Source of the DNA: an uncultured bacterium
GTDB taxonomy: Bacteria; Pseudomonadota; Alphaproteobacteria; Sphingomonadales; Sphingomonadaceae
NCBI GenBank assembly: GCA_903884945.1
Contig: CAISGR010000018.1
Location: 1-39,904, forward strand
DNA length: 39,904 bases
Direction of reading: 5' to 3'
Part shown: positions 9,187 through 16,672 of the stretch, piece after piece
How the letters are laid out: each line of letters begins with the position of its first letter
How positions within the stretch are numbered: the first letter of the stretch is position 1
Position numbers and translations under genes: made by a program
Notes under the pieces: generated by a model
Told to the model about the DNA's origin: nothing
Database searches by the model: none
What the model saw: only the letters and a program-made list of their open reading frames with translations

Positions 9187-10182
9187 TTAGCGCAGGGTGC
9201 GGATTTTGCCGGGAGATACGGAGAAGCGCTTTCGAAAACTGCGCGAGAAATGGCTGGTGCTCGCAAATCCGCAGGCGATGCTGATCGTCGCTCTCGACAA
9301 GTCCGTTTCCCGCAGAAGCCGCATCGCCTTGTCCAGCCTGATGCGCAGATAATGCTCCCGGATCGAGGTGCGCATCTGCGTCTTGAACAGCCGCTCGAGC
9401 TGACGTAGCGAAAGGCCCGCAGCCGACGCCAGCGCATCACGTTCGAGAAGCTCCTCGATATTGGCCTCCATCGCCTCGAGCGCAGTGACCAGCCCGGGAT
9501 GCGACACACGGTATCGCTGGCTGATCGCTGCCCTCTGCGCGCCCTCGGCAGGGCGCTTCTGCGTGCGAATGAACCAATCGCTGACAAGCTGGGCGAGCTC
9601 CGGGCTGTGCGCAGCGGCAATCAATTCGGTGACAAGATCGAGCCCGGCTGTCCCGCCCGCACAGGTGATGCGAGCCCGGTCGATGACGAACAGACCGCGC
9701 TCGAACGCCAGGTCGGGAAATTCCTCGACGAAGGCGGGTTCGTGTTCCCAATGAATCGTGCAGCGATAGCCGTGCAATATCCCGGCCCGCGCCAGCAGGA
9801 AGGCCCCTCCCGATACACCGCCGATGACGACCCCGCGCGCGCTGAGCCGGCGAAGGGCGGCAAAGGTCGGGCGGTGTACAAACAGTGCCGGGTTCCCGCC
9901 GGCGCAGACGAACAGCATGTCGATATTCAGATTGCCATCGACTTTTCCATCGACCTGCATGGCCACGCCGGTCGAAGGCCGAACGGGTTGGCCATCGATC
10001 GAATAATGCTTCCATTCATAGAGTTCGCGCCCCGACAGGCGATTTGCGGCGCGAAACGGCTCAATGAGCGACGCATAAGACATGAGCGCGAATTCTTCGA
10101 TCAGAAGAAACGCAACGCGCTTGGGGCGTTCGCGCTGACCGGAAGTGTCGCCGCTGGGCCCGGCTTTGTCGCTGCTGTGCAT
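9187..10182 (-). CDS. GlxA-type AraC family transcriptional regulator (DJ-1/GATase1-like + HTH)
   Basis: A 331-aa regulator with two domains. The N-terminal half (RVAFLLIEEFALMSYASLIE, DMLFVCAGGNP, GGVSGGAFLLARAGILHGYR) is the class-I glutamine amidotransferase-like sensor domain; the C-terminal third (LERDALASAAGLSLRQLERLF, then ISIACGFASTSHFSRSFRKRF) holds the two helix-turn-helix motifs of AraC proteins. Pseudomonas relatives such as GbdR, CdhR and SouR control glycine betaine, carnitine and sarcosine use, and here the gene is divergent from sarcosine oxidase with only 59 bp between starts. It is therefore a strong candidate activator of soxBDAG and may also control the TonB receptor operon on its other side (inference). 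The start at 10182 (MHSSDKAGPS) has no strong ribosome-binding site, so the exact start is uncertain. Confidence 0.88.
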   Translation of the reverse strand: MHSSDKAGPSGDTSGQRERPKRVAFLLIEEFALMSYASLIEPFRAANRLSGRELYEWKHYSIDGQPVRPSTGVAMQVDGKVDGNLNIDMLFVCAGGNPALFVHRPTFAALRRLSARGVVIGGVSGGAFLLARAGILHGYRCTIHWEHEPAFVEEFPDLAFERGLFVIDRARITCAGGTAGLDLVTELIAAAHSPELAQLVSDWFIRTQKRPAEGAQRAAISQRYRVSHPGLVTALEAMEANIEELLERDALASAAGLSLRQLERLFKTQMRTSIREHYLRIRLDKAMRLLRETDLSRATISIACGFASTSHFSRSFRKRFSVSPGKIRTLR

Positions 10183-10241
10183 CACTGGTTCGTGGATAGG
10201 ATCAAAGATGGGTCGGAAGCAACAGACGGGGAGGGGAGGAA
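10183..10241. promoter_or_regulatory. divergent intergenic region between the GlxA-type regulator and soxB
   Basis: Only 59 bp separate the proposed regulator start (minus) from the soxB start (plus), so promoters and the regulator's binding site must lie here or extend into the genes. A purine-rich ribosome-binding stretch (GAGGGGAGGA, 10231-10240) precedes soxB. I could not identify a clear -35/-10 pair. Confidence 0.5.
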
Positions 10242-11495
10242 ATGCGGTATTCCTGGGCAACCCTGGTTGCACAATCGCTTCGCAAGCATCGCGGCTGGAA
10301 GCCGGCATGGGTGGACCGACCTCTTCAGCCTCATTACGATGTCATCGTTGTTGGTGGCGGCGGCCACGGCCTTGCCACTGCTTATTATCTCGCCAAAAAT
10401 CACGGCGTTACCCGCGTTGCAGTGCTCGAAAAGGGCTGGATCGGCGGCGGAAACGTCGGTCGGAATACGACAATTATCCGGTCGAACTACCTCCTGGACG
10501 GCAACATCCCGTTCTACGACTGGTCGCTGCGGCTCTGGGAGGGCCTGGAGCAAGACCTGAACTACAATGCCATGGTGAGCCAGCGGGGGGTTCTCAACCT
10601 CTATCACAACGACGCCCAACAGGACGATGCCGCGCGACGCGGCAACGCAATGCGCTTCCACGGGGTCGACGCCGAACTCCTCGACCGTGACCAGGTCCGT
10701 CGGATGGCGCCGTTCCTGGACTTCGACAACACACGCTTCCCGATCGCGGGTGGCCTGCTGCAGCCTCGCGGAGGAACGGTGCGGCATGACGCTGTCGCCT
10801 GGGGCTACGCCAGGGCTGCTTCCGCACTCGGCGTTGACATCATCCAGGGATGCGAGGTCGTCGGGATCGAGCGCGACGCATCCGGCACCGCCGTCGCGCT
10901 CGAAACAACCCGAGGGAGGGTCGGTGCGGGACGGATCGGCCTCGCCGTCGCGGGCAACAGCTCCCGCGTGGCGGCGCTGGCGGGCCTGAAGCTGCCGATC
11001 GAGAGCCACGTCCTGCAGGCGTTCGTGTCCGAGGGACTGAAGCCAGTCATCCCGGGCGTCATCACGTTCGGCGCCGGCCATTTCTACATCAGCCAGTCCG
11101 ACAAGGGCGGCCTGGTATTCGGCGGCAACCTCGACGGATACAACAGCTACGCGCAGCGCGGTCAGATGCCATCCGTGGAGGACGTCTGCGAAAGCGGCAT
11201 GGCAATGATGTCGATGCTCGGCCGCGCGCGCGTCCTGCGCAGCTGGGGCGGCATCATGGACATGTCCATGGACGGCTCGCCGATCATCGACGCGACGCCC
11301 GTGCCCGGCCTCTTCCTCAATGCCGGCTGGTGCTATGGCGGCTTCAAGGCGACGCCCGCAAGCGGCTGGTGCTTTGCCCATCTGCTCGCGACGGGGTCGT
11401 CGCACGACCTTGCGGCGGCATATCGCCTCGACCGGTTCGCCACCGGGGAGCTCATCAACGAGAAGGGCGAAGGCGCCCAACCCAATCTTCACTGA
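10242..11495 (+). CDS. soxB: sarcosine oxidase subunit beta (SoxB)
   Basis: A 417-aa flavoprotein that matches the beta subunit of heterotetrameric sarcosine oxidase from its first residues (MRYSWATLVAQSL, HRGWKPAWVD) onwards. The FAD dinucleotide fold is VIVVGGGGHGLATAYYLA (residues 34-51), followed by VLEKGWIGGGNVGRNTTIIR. RGGTVRHDAVAWGYARA carries His182, at the place of the His that covalently binds FMN in the characterised enzymes. The complex oxidises sarcosine (N-methylglycine) in the cytoplasm to glycine, passing the methyl carbon to tetrahydrofolate or releasing formaldehyde, with H2O2 formed. It opens the soxBDAG operon, with a strong GGGGAGGA ribosome-binding site, and is divergent from a GlxA-type regulator. 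Confidence 0.96.
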   Translation: MRYSWATLVAQSLRKHRGWKPAWVDRPLQPHYDVIVVGGGGHGLATAYYLAKNHGVTRVAVLEKGWIGGGNVGRNTTIIRSNYLLDGNIPFYDWSLRLWEGLEQDLNYNAMVSQRGVLNLYHNDAQQDDAARRGNAMRFHGVDAELLDRDQVRRMAPFLDFDNTRFPIAGGLLQPRGGTVRHDAVAWGYARAASALGVDIIQGCEVVGIERDASGTAVALETTRGRVGAGRIGLAVAGNSSRVAALAGLKLPIESHVLQAFVSEGLKPVIPGVITFGAGHFYISQSDKGGLVFGGNLDGYNSYAQRGQMPSVEDVCESGMAMMSMLGRARVLRSWGGIMDMSMDGSPIIDATPVPGLFLNAGWCYGGFKATPASGWCFAHLLATGSSHDLAAAYRLDRFATGELINEKGEGAQPNLH

Positions 11496-11509
11496 GGCGC
11501 TGCTCAACG

Positions 11510-11767
11510 ATGCGTATCCACTGCCCATATTGCGGCTCGCGCGATTCAGGCGAATTCGTCTACCGGGGGGACGCAGCGCCGATACGGCCTGCCTCGCTCG
11601 ATACCGATGCCTTCGTCGATTATGTCTATCTGCGCGACAACATCGCTGGGTTGATCGACGAACACTGGTACCATTTGCACGGCTGCCGCCAATGGCTCGC
11701 GGTTCGGCGAGACACCGTCTCGCACGAGATCGACTCGGTCGTCCTCGCGGCCGAGCGCGCCTCATGA
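11510..11767 (+). CDS. soxD: sarcosine oxidase subunit delta (SoxD)
   Basis: A small 85-aa protein starting MRIHCPYCGSRDSGEF. It carries the zinc ligands known for the delta subunit: Cys5, Cys8, His55 and Cys59, in CPYC and WYHLHGC. DTDAFVDYVYLRDN and EHWYHLHGCRQWL are near-invariant features of SoxD. The subunit binds one zinc and is a structural part of the alpha-beta-gamma-delta complex. It starts 14 bp after soxB and its TGA overlaps the soxA ATG (ATGA). The upstream ribosome-binding site is weak, so translation may be coupled to soxB. Confidence 0.95.
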   Translation: MRIHCPYCGSRDSGEFVYRGDAAPIRPASLDTDAFVDYVYLRDNIAGLIDEHWYHLHGCRQWLAVRRDTVSHEIDSVVLAAERAS

Positions 11768-14718
11768 GCCGGCTGGCAATTGGCGGGCAGGTCGACAGGT
11801 CCCGCGCCCTCGGCTTCTCCTTTGACGGCCGCGACTATTCGGGGCTCGCTGGCGACACGCTGGCTTCGGCGCTGATCGCGAACGGCGTCAAGGTCGTAGG
11901 GCGCTCGTTCAAATATCACCGGCCAAGGGGGGTGCTTTCCGCCGGCGCGGAGGAGCCCAATGCGCTGGTGACGCTGCGCACGGGAGCCTATGTCGAGCCG
12001 AACACGCGCGCCACGCTTGTCGAACTCTTCGATGGGCTCGCAGCCAGTAGCCAGAATCGCTGGCCAAGCCTGGGTTTCGACGTGCTGGCGCTGAACCAGA
12101 TCATCGCACCGCTGCTTGTCGCCGGCTTCTACTACAAGACGTTCATGTGGCCGGCCTCCTTCTGGGAGCGGGTCTACGAGCCCCTCATCCGCCGCGCGGC
12201 CGGCCTCGGCCACCTCGCGACGCTCCCGGATCCCGACCATTATGATCGCGAACATGGCTTTTGCGATCTGCTCGTGATCGGCGGCGGGCCTGCGGGTCTG
12301 GCCACCGCTCTTTCCGCGGGGCGGTCAGGCCTTCGTGTGATCCTTGCAAGCGAGGACTTCCAATTCGGCGGCCGTCTCCTCTCCGAGCGCCATGTCGTCG
12401 CTGGCATGCCCGGCGATGCCTGGGCGAAGCAAGCGGCCGAAGAGCTCACATCGATGCCCAATGTGCGGATGCTCAGTCGCACCACGGTCGTCAGCGCCTA
12501 TGACGGCCGCGAATATGTCGCTGTCGAGCGGGTGACCGACCACCTTGCCCAATCGGCTTCGGGCCGCCCGAGACAGCGGCTGTGGAAGATCGTCGCGCGA
12601 GAAGCCGTTATCGCGGCGGGGGCCGTCGAACGACCGCTCGTTTTCGGGGGCAACGATCGGCCCGGTGTGATGCTCGCGTCCGCCGTTTCGACGTACATCA
12701 ACCGGTTCGCGGCCGTTCCGGGTAAACGCGCCGTGATCTTCACCACGGGCGACAGCGGGTGGCGCACCGCAGCGGACCTGATCGCCGCCGGCGCGGAGGT
12801 CGCCGCCTTGGCCGACGCCCGCGACGAGGTTCCGGCCGCGGCAAGGGCGCTCTTGCCCGGGCGAGTGCCGATTTACACGGGCGCGCGCGTCGCCGACGCT
12901 CATGGCGCGCCGCTTCGTTCGGTCGATCTCTACGCTGACGGGAAGCGGCATCGCATCCGCGCCGATCTGCTGGCGATGGCCGGCGGCTGGAATCCCGCGA
13001 TAGGCCTTGGGTCGAACCTGGGAGCGCGTCCGGTCTGGTCGTCAGCGCAGGACACCTTTCTGTTGACGACGCCGCCGCCAGGTCTTCGCGTAGCCGGCGC
13101 GGCCAACGGCAAGTTTTCGCTCGGCGACGCTATGCGCGACGGCTGGTCGAGCGGGGCCCAGGTTGCCCAGGCGCTCGGTCACCGCGCTGTCGCCGAGCCG
13201 GCCTTCCCGACGAGCGACGATCCGAGCACCGGTCGTGCGCTGTGGCATGTCGACGAACGGCGCGGCAAGGCGTTCGTCGATTATCAGAACGACGTCACCG
13301 ACAAGGATATCGATCTCGCCGTCCGCGAGGGTTTCAGTTCCGCTGAGCATCTCAAGCGTTACACCACGCTCGGCATGGCGACTGATCAGGGCAAGACCAG
13401 CAGCGTCAACGGCCATGCCCTTCTGGCCAGGGCGACGGGCAAGTCGCTGACGGAAACGGGCACCATCCTGTCGCGGCCGCCATGGCAACCGGTCGCGATC
13501 GGCGTGCTTGCGGGTCATCACCGTGGCCGCGACTTTCGGCCGGAACGCCTCACCCCGAGTCACGGCTGGGCCACCGAGCGGGGCGCGGTTTTCACGGACG
13601 CGGGCCTGTGGAAACGTGCACAATGGTTTCCGCGATCTCCGGACGAGCCGTGGCGCGATGCGGTCGATCGCGAGGTTCGGCTGACCCGGTCCGGCGTCGG
13701 CGTGTGCGACGTGTCTACCCTCGGCAAGATCGACGTCCATGGACCGGATGCGGGAACCCTGCTGGATCGGCTCTACACAGGGACATTCTCGTCCCTGGCG
13801 GTGGGACGAGCGCGATACGGCATTATGTTGCGCGAGGACGGATTCGTCTTCGATGACGGCACGACCACCCGCTTCGCGGCCGATCGCTATTATCTCACGA
13901 CGACGACAATGAACGCGAGCCGGGTCATGCAGCATATCGACTATGCGCGGCAGGTCCTTTGGCCGGACCTCGACGTGCAGGCGGTCTCGGTGACCGAACG
14001 ATGGGCGAGCTTCTCCGTTGCCGGGCCCGCATCCCGTGCCCTGATCGCGGCGCTATTGCCTGGGATCGACCTGTCCAACGCGTCTTTCCCGCCGATGGCC
14101 GCCCTGGAAACGCGCTGGGACGGTATGCCGACGCGGCTGTTCCGCTTGTCCTTCTCCGGCGAACTCGCGTTCGAGATCTGCGTGCCGGCCAATGCCGGAG
14201 ACCGCCTGGTGCGCCAGCTTTTCGCGCTGGGGGCCGATCACGGCATCACGCCCTACGGCACGGAAGCGCTCGGCGTGATGCGGATCGAGAAAGGGCATGT
14301 GGCCGGACCCGAACTCAACGGGCAGACCACCGCCGCCGACCTCGGCATGAGCCGGATGGTCTCGACCAAGAAGGACTTCATCGGCCGGGTTCTCGCGGGG
14401 CGCCCGGCGCTCGTCGATCCGGGTCGCGGCATGCTGGTCGGGTTGATCCCGGTCGATCACAGCCACCTCCTCAGGGCGGGCGCGCACCTGGTCCGGCCAG
14501 GCCGCGCTCCGGTCGCGGCGAACGACGAAGGATATGTCACCTCCGTCGCTTACTCGCCGACGCTCGGTCACGGCATCGCTCTCGCCTTGCTCTCGCGCGG
14601 GCGGGATCGTCATGGCGAGCGTATCGTCGCCCACGATCCGGTGCGCGGAAACATTGTCGAGGCGCAGGTCTGCGATCCTGTCTTTTACGACCCTGAAGGA
14701 GCACGTGTTCGTGGTTGA
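11764..14718 (+). CDS. soxA: sarcosine oxidase subunit alpha (SoxA)
   Basis: A 984-aa protein of the usual alpha-subunit length. Residues 1-100 form the ferredoxin-like Fer2_4 fold (FSFDGRDYSGLAGDTLASALIANG); like other SoxA it lacks the cysteines of a 2Fe-2S cluster. A nucleotide-binding flavoprotein domain follows (DLLVIGGGPAGLATALSAGR, about 167-185), then a second dinucleotide-type segment (KRAVIFTTGDSGWRTAADLIAAG). The C-terminal third is a GcvT/aminomethyltransferase domain (VGVCDVSTLGKIDVHGPDAG, FSFSGELAFEI-like segment, GTEALGVMRIEKGHV), which in this enzyme binds tetrahydrofolate. The start at 11764 is set by the ATGA overlap with soxD and by family alignment; upstream residues in the same frame are non-coding. 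Confidence 0.95.
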   Translation: MSRLAIGGQVDRSRALGFSFDGRDYSGLAGDTLASALIANGVKVVGRSFKYHRPRGVLSAGAEEPNALVTLRTGAYVEPNTRATLVELFDGLAASSQNRWPSLGFDVLALNQIIAPLLVAGFYYKTFMWPASFWERVYEPLIRRAAGLGHLATLPDPDHYDREHGFCDLLVIGGGPAGLATALSAGRSGLRVILASEDFQFGGRLLSERHVVAGMPGDAWAKQAAEELTSMPNVRMLSRTTVVSAYDGREYVAVERVTDHLAQSASGRPRQRLWKIVAREAVIAAGAVERPLVFGGNDRPGVMLASAVSTYINRFAAVPGKRAVIFTTGDSGWRTAADLIAAGAEVAALADARDEVPAAARALLPGRVPIYTGARVADAHGAPLRSVDLYADGKRHRIRADLLAMAGGWNPAIGLGSNLGARPVWSSAQDTFLLTTPPPGLRVAGAANGKFSLGDAMRDGWSSGAQVAQALGHRAVAEPAFPTSDDPSTGRALWHVDERRGKAFVDYQNDVTDKDIDLAVREGFSSAEHLKRYTTLGMATDQGKTSSVNGHALLARATGKSLTETGTILSRPPWQPVAIGVLAGHHRGRDFRPERLTPSHGWATERGAVFTDAGLWKRAQWFPRSPDEPWRDAVDREVRLTRSGVGVCDVSTLGKIDVHGPDAGTLLDRLYTGTFSSLAVGRARYGIMLREDGFVFDDGTTTRFAADRYYLTTTTMNASRVMQHIDYARQVLWPDLDVQAVSVTERWASFSVAGPASRALIAALLPGIDLSNASFPPMAALETRWDGMPTRLFRLSFSGELAFEICVPANAGDRLVRQLFALGADHGITPYGTEALGVMRIEKGHVAGPELNGQTTAADLGMSRMVSTKKDFIGRVLAGRPALVDPGRGMLVGLIPVDHSHLLRAGAHLVRPGRAPVAANDEGYVTSVAYSPTLGHGIALALLSRGRDRHGERIVAHDPVRGNIVEAQVCDPVFYDPEGARVRG

Positions 14719-15214
14719 TAGCGTGCGGATCACGGAACGGTACAACCTCTCGATGGCGTCGATCCTGGCGCGCCGTGGTGTCAGTGCAGCCGTTATCGGC
14801 GAAGCGATCTCGGTCGACATGCCGGTTAGCCCAGGCTGGACGGTCCGAGCCCCCCTGATGGTGATTGGAAGCGGGCCGGGAACATGGCTGGCTTGTGGTC
14901 ACGGGGCTGGTCCCGACTGGTGCGGCGATTTGGCGCGGCGGCTCGCCGGCCTGGCGAGCGTGTCCGATCAGAGTGGCGCCTGGCGTACGTTTCACGTCGA
15001 GGGGCCGGGTGCGCGAACCTTGCTCCAGCGCGGGGCCCCGGTCGATCTGGACGACGCGGCGTTTCCGGCAGGCTGCGCTGCCCTGACGGTGATCGGCCAT
15101 GTGGACGTGATCATTCGCAGTCTGGCGGACGGGCGGAGCTACGAAGTCGCGGTCTATCGCAGTTATGCGGAAAGCTTCCTGCGATGGGTTGAGGCCACCG
15201 TTGCCGGGCTCTGA
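14711..15214 (+). CDS. soxG: sarcosine oxidase subunit gamma (SoxG)
   Basis: A 167-aa protein immediately after soxA, in the position and size class of the gamma subunit, though somewhat shorter than many (about 180-210 aa). AWRTFHVEGPGARTLLQRGAPVDLDDAAFPAG and the YEVAVYRSYAESFLRWV ending match SoxG, which packs against the alpha subunit and has a degenerate GcvT-like fold. No ATG is near the start of the open frame. The GTG at 14711 lies nine bases after GAAGGAG and overlaps the soxA end by 8 bp; a GTG at 14705 is an alternative. With soxB, soxD and soxA it completes a full tetrameric enzyme. Confidence 0.88.
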   Translation: MVDSVRITERYNLSMASILARRGVSAAVIGEAISVDMPVSPGWTVRAPLMVIGSGPGTWLACGHGAGPDWCGDLARRLAGLASVSDQSGAWRTFHVEGPGARTLLQRGAPVDLDDAAFPAGCAALTVIGHVDVIIRSLADGRSYEVAVYRSYAESFLRWVEATVAGL

Positions 15215-15258
15215 GCGATGACCGCAGCACCGATTGCCGGAAAGGAGGATGAGGACCG

Positions 15259-16500
15259 ATGACGCAGATTGTGCTGGAGAACGCGCGGATCTTCGATGGT
15301 GTGTCGGCAGATTGCCTGAGTGGCATGTCCGTCGTGATCGAGGGCGATACGATCCGTGAAGTGACCGATCGGCCAGTCGCCGCGAACGAGGCACGCCGCA
15401 TCGACCTTGGCGGCAAGGCGCTGATGCCCGGCCTGATCGACCTGCACGTTCATGCCTATTTTTCGGACTTCAATGTGCAGGTCGTCGATCGACGCGACGC
15501 GCCGTATCGCACCGCCCATGCGGCCAGGATGCTCGGACACGCGCTTCACTGCGGCTTTACGACTGTTCGTGACGTCGGGGGTGGGGATTTTAGTCTAGCC
15601 TCGGCGCTAGCGGATGGCCTGATCCTCGGACCGCGCTTCTTCTACGCCGGCAAGGTATTGTCGATGACCGGCGGTCATGCCGACTTTCGCCTGCCGGGAG
15701 ATGGCCAGCATACCCACGGTTACTGCTCGTGCGGCGCGACAAATTTTGCCGGCGTGGTCGTGGACGGCGTTGATGAGTGCCTCAAGGCGGCTCGCGGGGA
15801 ATTGCGTCGCGGCGCGCATTGCATCAAGATTATGGCGTCCGGTGGCGTAATGTCTCCCACCGACCCGATCTGGATGAACCAGTTCTGCGAAGAGGAAATC
15901 CGCACCGTTGTAAGAGAATGTGACGAGCGACGCACCTATGTCGCCGCTCATTGTCACCCAGTAAGCGCGATCCGCCGATCGATAGACTGCGGGGTGCGCT
16001 GCATCGAGCACGCGACGCTGATTGACGCCTCTACCGCCGAGTATGTTGCATCACACGGTGCCCATGTCGTGCCGACGATGGCTGTAATTTTCGCGACGAT
16101 GGAGGTCGGCGTTCGGCTCGGTACGCCGCCGGAAAGTTTGAAGAAGTTCGAGGTCGCGCGGGAGATGGCGCTGTCGGGACTTGATCACATGCGCAGTGCC
16201 GGCGTGAAGATTGGTTACGGCACCGATCTGATAGGGGCGACATTCGATCAGCAATGCCGCGAATTCGCATTGCGTGCGGAGGTCTTCACGCCGTTGGAAA
16301 TCCTGCGTCAGGCAACATCCGTAGGTGCCGAGGTCCTGATGCATCAGGGCAAGCTCGGCTGTGTGCAAGCGGGCGCCTATGCCGATCTGATCGTGGTCGA
16401 CGGAGATCCGCTCACCGACATCGGCTTGCTCGCCGCCAACGGCAGCAAGCTCGACCTCATCATGCGCGGCGGCGACATCGTCAAGCTGCGGAACTGCTGA
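15259..16500 (+). CDS. amidohydrolase superfamily, Xaa-Pro dipeptidase / imidazolonepropionase-like
   Basis: A 413-aa cytoplasmic metal-dependent hydrolase. Metal ligands of the binuclear amidohydrolase type are all visible: His63 and His65 (DLHVHA), a carbamylatable Lys190 (CIKIMASGG), His231 (AAHCHP), His251 (CIEHAT) and Asp323 (YGTDLIG). The KIMASGGVMSPTDP stretch is typical of the prolidase-like subgroup, whose characterised members (for example Caulobacter Cc2672 and Sgx9260b) cleave dipeptides and N-acyl amino acids with C-terminal Arg or Lys. This suggests release of a basic or cyclic amino acid that feeds the lysine-type genes downstream (inference). The start at 15259 has AGGAGG upstream. 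The gene follows soxG after 44 bp and may belong to the same transcript. Confidence 0.85.
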   Translation: MTQIVLENARIFDGVSADCLSGMSVVIEGDTIREVTDRPVAANEARRIDLGGKALMPGLIDLHVHAYFSDFNVQVVDRRDAPYRTAHAARMLGHALHCGFTTVRDVGGGDFSLASALADGLILGPRFFYAGKVLSMTGGHADFRLPGDGQHTHGYCSCGATNFAGVVVDGVDECLKAARGELRRGAHCIKIMASGGVMSPTDPIWMNQFCEEEIRTVVRECDERRTYVAAHCHPVSAIRRSIDCGVRCIEHATLIDASTAEYVASHGAHVVPTMAVIFATMEVGVRLGTPPESLKKFEVAREMALSGLDHMRSAGVKIGYGTDLIGATFDQQCREFALRAEVFTPLEILRQATSVGAEVLMHQGKLGCVQAGAYADLIVVDGDPLTDIGLLAANGSKLDLIMRGGDIVKLRNC

Positions 16501-16611
16501 GCCGGTGGCTTATGCGGAACCACCCGGAGAACGAGCGCAATGCGCCGACCGCACTCGCCGGCGCCTGCCTGACGAGCTTCCCAACGCTCTTTTCGATCGG
16601 AGGAAAGAACC

Positions 16612-16671
16612 GTGATACCGCTTCCCGCCGGCTTGCAAGCGTCCTATCCAGCTGATGTGACTGGCTGCTGA
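16612..16671 (+). CDS. possible 19-aa leader peptide upstream of the D-2-hydroxyacid dehydrogenase
   Basis: A GTG at 16612 follows a very good ribosome-binding site (GGAGGAAAGAACC) and opens a 19-codon frame (MIPLPAGLQASYPADVTGC) that ends with TGA at 16669-16671, one base before the GTG start of the next gene. The downstream gene itself has no Shine-Dalgarno. The layout fits a translationally coupled leader, or an N-terminus of the dehydrogenase separated by a frameshift. The family N-terminus looks complete without it, which favours a leader. Low certainty. Confidence 0.3.
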   Translation: MIPLPAGLQASYPADVTGC

Positions 16672-16672
16672 C

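Noticed and set aside
10183..10241. Glycine riboswitch before the sarcosine oxidase operon
   Set aside because: The 59-bp gap is too short for a glycine aptamer and no such conserved core is visible.
11320..11763. N-terminal extension of the soxA frame
   Set aside because: It overlaps soxB and soxD in another frame, and the SoxA family begins at the ATG at 11764.
1..15214. Microcystin-type (mlr) degradation cluster, suggested by sphingomonad origin, peptidases and N-methyl amino acid oxidation
   Set aside because: None of the encoded proteins resembles MlrA, MlrB, MlrC or MlrD; only a general idea of N-methyl or gamma-glutamyl peptide use remains.
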